Below the pieces are notes generated by a model. That model worked only from the letters and a program-made list of their open reading frames with translations. It had not been told where the DNA came from and ran no database searches. Shown here one piece after another: positions 59,046 through 64,000 of a stretch of 64,000 nt of DNA. Both the position numbers and the translations under genes were made by a program. The DNA is taken from contig DBDG01000070.1 of NCBI GenBank assembly GCA_002293475.1, forward strand, positions 62,001 to 126,000. The letters are read 5' to 3'. This stretch comes from Lachnospiraceae bacterium UBA938. GTDB taxonomy: Bacteria > Bacillota > Clostridia > Lachnospirales > Lachnospiraceae. The number at the start of each line of letters is the position of its first letter. Position 1 is the first letter of the stretch.

Positions 59046-60950
59046 ATGGTACTGTCCTGCCAGAATATCGGCAAAATGTTTGCTGAGAAAACTATCTTGA
59101 AGGGTGTTTCCTTCCATGTGGAAGATTATGATAAAGTAGCTGTCGTAGGTATCAATGGCGCCGGCAAGACTACGCTGCTTAAGGTTATCGTCGGGGAACT
59201 GGCGGCTGACGAAGGCGAAGCCGTCCTGTCCAAAGGGAAGACCCTGGGATATCTGGCGCAGACAGGGGCTGTCGACGGCAACCATACTATCTATGAGGAA
59301 CTGCTCTCGGTAAAGGCAGGCCTTATCCAGCTGGAAAAACAGCTCCGGGAAGCTGAGCTTAAGATGAAGAATGCCGGGGAAACGGAGCTTGACCGGCTAT
59401 TGGAAGGCTATGCGCGGCTTACACATGATTATGAATTTGCCGGCGGCTACGCTTACCGGAGCGAGCTGGTCGGCGTCTTAAAAGGCCTGGGTTTTGCCGA
59501 GACGGAATTTGACAAGGTCGTGGATAAACTGTCGGGCGGCCAGAAAACACGGGTGGCACTGGGGAAGCTCCTGCTTGAAAAGCCAGACCTGGTTATCCTA
59601 GATGAGCCGACCAACCATCTGGATATGTCTTCGATCCGCTGGCTGGAAACTTATCTGCTGAACTATCGGGGGGCAGTCATAATTGTATCGCACGACCGGT
59701 ATTTCTTAGACCGTATTGCCAATAAGGTGGTGGAGCTGGACAATGGCCGGGGAACGGTTTTTGGCGGCAATTATTCCGATTATGCCGGAAAAAAGGAACA
59801 GCTCCGGGCCGCGGAGTGGAAAGCCTACTGGAATCAGCAGCAGGAAATCAAGCATCAGGAAGCGGTGATCGCCAAGCTCCGGTCGTTCAACCGGGAAAAA
59901 ACCGTAAAACGCGCCGATTCACGGGAAAAGATGCTGCACAAGATCGAGGTGCTGGAGCGGCCGGTGGAACAAAACAGTGATATACATATGGAGCTTAACC
60001 CCTCCTGCATAAGCGGTAACGATGTCTTAAGCGCGACCGGACTGAGCAAGGCCTTCGGGTCACTTACGCTGTTTCAGGATGTCGCTCTAGAAATCAAGCG
60101 CGGTGAACATGTCGCGGTTATCGGGGACAACGGCTCCGGAAAGACAACGCTCTTAAAGATACTGAACGGCGTGCTGCCGGCTGACCGGGGAAGTTTTACC
60201 TTGGGCACCAATGTAAACATCGGCTATTATGATCAGGAGCATCATGTCCTCGATCTGGCGAAAAGCCTGTTTGATGAAATATCGGATGCCTATCCTGCCA
60301 TGAATAATACGGAGATCAGAAACGTCCTGGCCGCCTTTCTGTTTACGGGGGACGATGTCTTTAAAAAGATCGGCGACTTGAGCGGCGGGGAAAGAGGCCG
60401 GGTCTCGCTGGCCAAGCTGATGCTTTCGGAAGCCAATTTCCTGATTCTGGACGAGCCCACTAATCACCTTGACATTATGTCAAAAGAAATCCTAGAGGAT
60501 GCCCTGAATCGCTATACCGGCACCGTTCTCTATGTATCGCATGACCGGTATTTTATTAACCGCACGGCTTCCCGGATCCTCGACCTAGCGGGACGGCAGT
60601 TTGTCAATTATATTGGTAACTATGACTATTATCTGGAGAAGAAAGAAGACCTTGCTAAGGATGTTTATCACATGCCCGTCCCGCCGGAAGAAACGGAGCC
60701 GGAAAGCAAGGCTGAATACTATAAGCGCAAAGAGCAGCAGTCCCAGCTGCGCAAGAAGGAAAATGCCCTGAAGCGGCTGGAAAATCAGATAGCAGAACTG
60801 GAGGGGCAGCTGGCCGGCATCGACAGCCAGATGATCCTGCCGGAAATGGCTACCAATGTGGAAGCGCTGGTAAGGCTGACAGCCGAAAGAGCCGCTATTG
60901 ATAAGGAGCTGGCTCAGCTATATGAAAACTGGGAAGAAGCGGCTTTGTAA
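59046..60950 (+). CDS. ABC-F family ATPase
   Basis: It is a soluble ribosome-associated ATPase with two nucleotide-binding domains and no membrane part, 634 residues. Domain 1: GINGAGKTTLLKVI, LSGGQKTRVALGKLLL, LVILDEPTNHLD. Domain 2: GDNGSGKTTLLKIL, LSGGERGRVSLAKLML, FLILDEPTNHLD. The linker and a C-terminal coiled coil (KKENALKRLENQIAELEGQ, EDLAKDVYHMPV region before it) match YdiF/Uup-like members. Such proteins act on stalled ribosomes, or in some branches protect from antibiotics; the YdiF/Uup branch is mostly housekeeping. A GAGGAT box precedes the ATG. It is divergent from rex. Confidence 0.9.
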   Translation: MVLSCQNIGKMFAEKTILKGVSFHVEDYDKVAVVGINGAGKTTLLKVIVGELAADEGEAVLSKGKTLGYLAQTGAVDGNHTIYEELLSVKAGLIQLEKQLREAELKMKNAGETELDRLLEGYARLTHDYEFAGGYAYRSELVGVLKGLGFAETEFDKVVDKLSGGQKTRVALGKLLLEKPDLVILDEPTNHLDMSSIRWLETYLLNYRGAVIIVSHDRYFLDRIANKVVELDNGRGTVFGGNYSDYAGKKEQLRAAEWKAYWNQQQEIKHQEAVIAKLRSFNREKTVKRADSREKMLHKIEVLERPVEQNSDIHMELNPSCISGNDVLSATGLSKAFGSLTLFQDVALEIKRGEHVAVIGDNGSGKTTLLKILNGVLPADRGSFTLGTNVNIGYYDQEHHVLDLAKSLFDEISDAYPAMNNTEIRNVLAAFLFTGDDVFKKIGDLSGGERGRVSLAKLMLSEANFLILDEPTNHLDIMSKEILEDALNRYTGTVLYVSHDRYFINRTASRILDLAGRQFVNYIGNYDYYLEKKEDLAKDVYHMPVPPEETEPESKAEYYKRKEQQSQLRKKENALKRLENQIAELEGQLAGIDSQMILPEMATNVEALVRLTAERAAIDKELAQLYENWEEAAL

Positions 60951-60980
60951 AGCCGCGGATCAGTCCGGATCTGCGGCTTT
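60949..60980. terminator. Shared terminator hairpin between ABC-F and chitinase genes
   Basis: Arms AAAGCCGC/GCGGCTTT with an inner GATC/GATC pair form a strong hairpin starting at the ABC-F stop codon. It serves convergent transcripts on both strands. A second, perfect inverted repeat (60939-60956, GCGGCTTT/AAAGCCGC) uses the same left arm, so two hairpins are mutually exclusive. Confidence 0.75.
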
Positions 60981-61005
60981 CGCAACCTGATATTCTTGAT
61001 ATTAT

Positions 61006-63399
61006 TTATGAAACCAGTTCCCATGCCCCCCATATATTCGCTCCGGGGATCTCACTGTTGGTCCACCATTTTGCTCTGTACACATGTCCCTGATAAGTGA
61101 CATAATCACCTGATACATAAACAGTGCCCAAAACCCACTCCGGATAAGTATATCGGTCATATACCTCAACTGAGCGGACAACCGTGGTGGTCTGGTTGTT
61201 GCTGTTAGTCACTGAATAAGAGATGTCATACGTCCCTGGCGTCTGTGTATCCACGCTGCCTGACACTACTATTTCACTTGTCAGATTGCCGTCCACTGCA
61301 TCGCTTGCCGTCACCCCGTACAGAGGATCAAATGTACTGCCAGTCAGGATGATGATATCGTACACCCCGCTGATAACCGGTTTGATAACTACCGGCTCTA
61401 CAACCGTAATGCGTCTGGTTACGACGATGGGATGATTTTGGCTGGCGGTTACGCTGTATAAAAGTTCATATACACCTATAAGACTGGTATTAACTGTTCC
61501 CGTCACTTGGATAGGATAGCCTAGGTCGTTGCCTGCCGCGTCGCGCACCGACACCCCGGCCAATGGATCAAATGTACTGCCGCGTTCAATCTCGATATCA
61601 TCAGCTCCGTGAAGGATAAAATCGGCAACCGGTTCGGTGACATCGGGAAATTCCTGCTTGGAGTAAAGTCCGTTTAGCTGGATGTTTCTAAACCCCCCCG
61701 TAAAACACCCCCTGATCATTCCTTGTAAGGTAAAGGTTCTGCCGTCAGGAATTGATGAGTAAAAAGGCATTCTCACCACATAGCGTGTAAATGCGCCGTT
61801 AACCTGCTGTGATTCTATCGTTCCGCCCCATACAGTCCGCAAAGCAGCTGAGCCAGGCAAATCAAATCCTAGGGTAAAATCACCGGAAATGGCGGCGCCG
61901 GTATGATTTGTGATCGTAAATGAATAGGTATAGTATGGATTATCATAGCTACCCGTCAGGAGATAATCATAATCAGCTATCTGGCCTGCGGTTGGCTTGA
62001 TGCCCTGATCAGGTATCAGCGGCGGCGCGGCCGCAAACCTATCATGCGCCAGAGTGGTCATGGTATCGCCCGACCCATATTCATCAGCAGCCTCGTCATA
62101 ATCAAAATCGCCGCTCAGGTCCCATAACATACAGCCGCCGATATCATTATCTAAGACATACTGGATCTTTTCCCCCATAGACCGCTCATCTTCAAAGGAT
62201 ATGAATACCTTTTTCGTCTCATTCCATACATAAGATGTCTTGGTAACGTCATCCCAGTACAGCTCATAATCTAGTGTCGGATCTGCCAGCAGATTTTTGA
62301 TATGGTACAGCGGGTTGATGCCGGAAGGTTCAGCCGGAAGAGGGTCGTTCCAGATACCTTCGATGCCGTCGGCACCGCTAAGCAGGGGGACGCTGCCATA
62401 TAGTCCGCCGGTATAAGCACCCGGTGTGACATTCTTCCAGCCTACCGAGTAATAGGGAATACCGATGTTTATCCTTTCCGCCGGCAAAACACCCCTGTAA
62501 TACTTGTATGCCCAGTCAATACTGCTTACCTGAAGCATATTTTCCGGATCCCTCGGATCCGAATAAAGCGGCGCATGTGGGCCGGTGAATCGGTTTGACG
62601 GACCGCGGAAGCCATAGGTCATCATGTTAAGGTAGTCGAGGTACTTAGCATATTCGCCATCCCCCATTCCGCCTAGGATCCATTGGTCAGCCGAGGCTGT
62701 CATTGTCAGAAGATACTGTTTTCCGTCTTCTTCGCCGGCTTCATCCAGTTTCTGACGCAGTGTCCGCATTAACATTAAAAAATTACTATAGATGACACCT
62801 CTGCGTGGTTCCGATACAGCAAAGTCCAGCGGGTTGCCGCTTAGCCGGGTAGAAGTAGGGTATTCCATGTCGATGTCTGCACCGTCAAAGCTATATTGAC
62901 GGAGAAAGTCTACGACACTGTCAGCAAACTCATTAATACCCGACTGTGTATCTGTCATCGGAAAAAAGTTACCGGATGCCGACCGGCCGCCGATCGTAAT
63001 CAAGGTCTTGGTATCGGGATATTGCTGTTTGTAAGTCTTAAGCAGATTGAAGTGTCCAAGGTAAGGGAGCGTCACATCTTGCCCCGGATAGGCTCGCTCG
63101 ATAGCGGCATCTTCATCCATGATCTGAATCCGGTTATCATTTCCGACCGTCGCAAATGCATAATTAATATGCGTCACTTTCCCCCAAGGGATGTCATGCA
63201 CCGTGTAGTACTGGCTAAGCGCATTATCACTCCATTCGCCGAAATATCCGACGATTCTTCTCTGATAAGTCTCGTCCTGTGTTGTTGTTGCTGCCGCCGC
63301 TGCGGCTGATGACAATGGCATAGTCATCAATAAGAATGTTATAATCAGTGAAACGACCCGGATAATTTTATCATATCTCCTTTTCTTTTTTGCTGGCAT
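61006..63399 (-). CDS. Secreted modular GH18 chitinase
   Basis: It hydrolyses chitin-type beta-1,4-GlcNAc chains outside the cell. The 797-residue protein has a signal peptide (basic start, hydrophobic VVSLIITFLLMTMPLSSAAA), a GH18 catalytic domain (about 45-440) with IVGYFGEW, THINYAFA and the active-site DGADIDMEY containing DxxDxDxE with Glu179 as acid, then a carbohydrate-binding-like region (470-585), two immunoglobulin-like DUF5011-type repeats (about 590-745), and a C-terminal CBM5/12 chitin-binding module (YPEWVLGTVYVSGDYVTYQG and AKWWTNSEIPG). AAAGGAAATG precedes the ATG. It is transcribed after the similar gene at 63532. Confidence 0.93.
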   Translation of the reverse strand: MPAKKKRRYDKIIRVVSLIITFLLMTMPLSSAAAAAATTTQDETYQRRIVGYFGEWSDNALSQYYTVHDIPWGKVTHINYAFATVGNDNRIQIMDEDAAIERAYPGQDVTLPYLGHFNLLKTYKQQYPDTKTLITIGGRSASGNFFPMTDTQSGINEFADSVVDFLRQYSFDGADIDMEYPTSTRLSGNPLDFAVSEPRRGVIYSNFLMLMRTLRQKLDEAGEEDGKQYLLTMTASADQWILGGMGDGEYAKYLDYLNMMTYGFRGPSNRFTGPHAPLYSDPRDPENMLQVSSIDWAYKYYRGVLPAERINIGIPYYSVGWKNVTPGAYTGGLYGSVPLLSGADGIEGIWNDPLPAEPSGINPLYHIKNLLADPTLDYELYWDDVTKTSYVWNETKKVFISFEDERSMGEKIQYVLDNDIGGCMLWDLSGDFDYDEAADEYGSGDTMTTLAHDRFAAAPPLIPDQGIKPTAGQIADYDYLLTGSYDNPYYTYSFTITNHTGAAISGDFTLGFDLPGSAALRTVWGGTIESQQVNGAFTRYVVRMPFYSSIPDGRTFTLQGMIRGCFTGGFRNIQLNGLYSKQEFPDVTEPVADFILHGADDIEIERGSTFDPLAGVSVRDAAGNDLGYPIQVTGTVNTSLIGVYELLYSVTASQNHPIVVTRRITVVEPVVIKPVISGVYDIIILTGSTFDPLYGVTASDAVDGNLTSEIVVSGSVDTQTPGTYDISYSVTNSNNQTTTVVRSVEVYDRYTYPEWVLGTVYVSGDYVTYQGHVYRAKWWTNSEIPGANIWGAWELVS

Positions 63400-63466
63400 G
63401 ATTTCATTTCCTTTCTATGATGAACCAGATGAAATAAAACAGATACACGGTTCCAGTTGAGAACAA

Positions 63467-63491
63467 GCCGCAAATCAATCTGATCTGCGGC
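63467..63491 (-). terminator. Terminator hairpin after the upstream chitinase-like gene
   Basis: Arms GCCGCA/TGCGGC with an inner ATC/GAT pair lie about 40 bp past the stop at 63532 and are followed on the minus strand by TTGTTCTC. It should separate the two modular genes. The chitinase start at 63399 follows 65 bp later. Confidence 0.6.
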
Positions 63492-63531
63492 CTGTCCTGC
63501 TTATAGCTAAAAGATATCTAATTATACTTAC

Positions 63532-64000
63532 TTAAGGATAAATATCCCATGCGCCCCATTGGCCGACCCCGGGAACCTCGCTATTGGTCCACCATTTTGC
63601 GATATAGAGCTGCCCCTGATAGGTGACAATATTACCTTTCACATAGACCGTGCCCAAGACCCATGCCGGATAGACCGGCGGCGGATTAGTAACCGTAACG
63701 GTACGGCCTACTATAGTGGTCTGGTTGCTGCTGTTGGTTACTGCATAAGTAAGTGTATAGGTGCCGGCTGCTTGCGTATTTACGTTCCCTGTTACGGTGA
63801 CCGCACTGGTCAAATCACCGTCTACCGCATCACTGGCCGTCACGCCGGTCATCGGATTGAAGGGATCGCCGACGTTGATCTGGATATCATCGGCACCGTT
63901 AATAACCGGTTTTACTACCTGCGGTGCCGCTACGGTAACTTTCCTTGTTACCTCTGCCGTCTGCGACTGGCTGTTGGTTACACTGTAAACAAGATCATAT
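63532..64000 (-). CDS. C-terminal part of a second secreted modular protein (5' part outside window)
   Basis: This open frame runs off the window end, leaving about 155 C-terminal residues. It contains the end of one and all of another immunoglobulin-like (DUF5011-type) repeat (DDIQINVGDPFNPMTGV, then TASDAVDGDLTSAVTVTGNV) and a final CBM5/12 module (VYPAWVLGTVYVKGNIVTYQ, then AKWWTNSEVPG). These are clearly paralogous to the same modules of the neighbouring chitinase, so it is probably another chitinase or chitin-active protein. The catalytic domain is not visible, so function is inferred from modules only. Confidence 0.85.
   Translation of the reverse strand, partial: YDLVYSVTNSQSQTAEVTRKVTVAAPQVVKPVINGADDIQINVGDPFNPMTGVTASDAVDGDLTSAVTVTGNVNTQAAGTYTLTYAVTNSSNQTTIVGRTVTVTNPPPVYPAWVLGTVYVKGNIVTYQGQLYIAKWWTNSEVPGVGQWGAWDIYP

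Overview
The window looks like chromosomal DNA from an anaerobic, spore-forming Firmicute of class Clostridia, most likely Lachnospiraceae. Support comes from the sporulation genes yqfC and yqfD beside phoH and ybeY, a SpoVB-like flippase, an electron-bifurcating NfnAB pair, an fhs-folD one-carbon pair, a rex redox regulator, and AGGAGG-type ribosome binding sites throughout. The assignment rests on gene content only. I see no rRNA, tRNA, CRISPR array, transposase or prophage, and no gene-free stretch longer than about 300 bases. I called genes from translated reading frames, choosing starts by Shine-Dalgarno spacing.

Layout. 1-3441 (minus): branched-chain amino acid operon leuB-ilvD-ilvB, with ilvB cut by the window edge. 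3528-6169 (minus): yajC, tgt and a membrane-anchored VanY-type carboxypeptidase. 6431-7531 (plus): aroC, overlapping at its 3' end a beta-propeller lactonase-like gene. 8805-13303 (plus): a polyamine uptake operon, an XRE-cupin regulator followed by potABCD, then a separately promoted alpha/beta hydrolase (13417-14373). 14414-19498 (minus): an AT-richer three-gene restriction-modification operon placed directly downstream of proA. 19518-27490 (minus): proA, a 5-formyl-THF cyclo-ligase, a UPF0291 protein, two FAD-dependent oxidoreductases, a BofC-like secreted protein and a SpoVB-like flippase. 27526-31852 (minus): yqfC-yqfD-phoH-HD protein-ybeY, in which the HD protein is a shortened PgpH-like protein with a damaged active site. 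32045-33939 (minus): pyrimidine nucleoside phosphorylase and an ECF S component. 34205-34837 (plus): a PepSY lipoprotein. 34892-42658 (minus): rlmH, a zinc-ribbon membrane protein, nfnAB, a zinc-ribbon/TPR surface protein, folD and fhs. 42752-58825 (minus): ftsK/spoIIIE, an orphan cysteine-protease-like protein, tepA, a NahK-like sugar kinase, a large membrane protein, metY, yebC, a CBS/CNNM protein, a lone ndoA (mazF) toxin, alr, nnrE-nnrD, a coiled-coil protein and rex. 59046-60950 (plus): an ABC-F ATPase divergent from rex. 61006-64000 (minus): two tandem secreted modular proteins, a GH18 chitinase and the C-terminus of a second protein with the same accessory modules.

Most of this is housekeeping. 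The accessory parts are the restriction-modification operon, the orphan gene at 45388-46464 and the chitinase locus. The best leads for new biology are: the restriction-modification operon, which pairs a nuclease-N6-methylase fusion with two stand-alone methylases of different chemistry; the degenerate PgpH-like protein; the orphan C/H/D protein with a near-consensus promoter inside the end of tepA; the shared -35 palindrome between rex and the ABC-F gene; and repeat or operator structures before the polyamine operon and the hydrolase.
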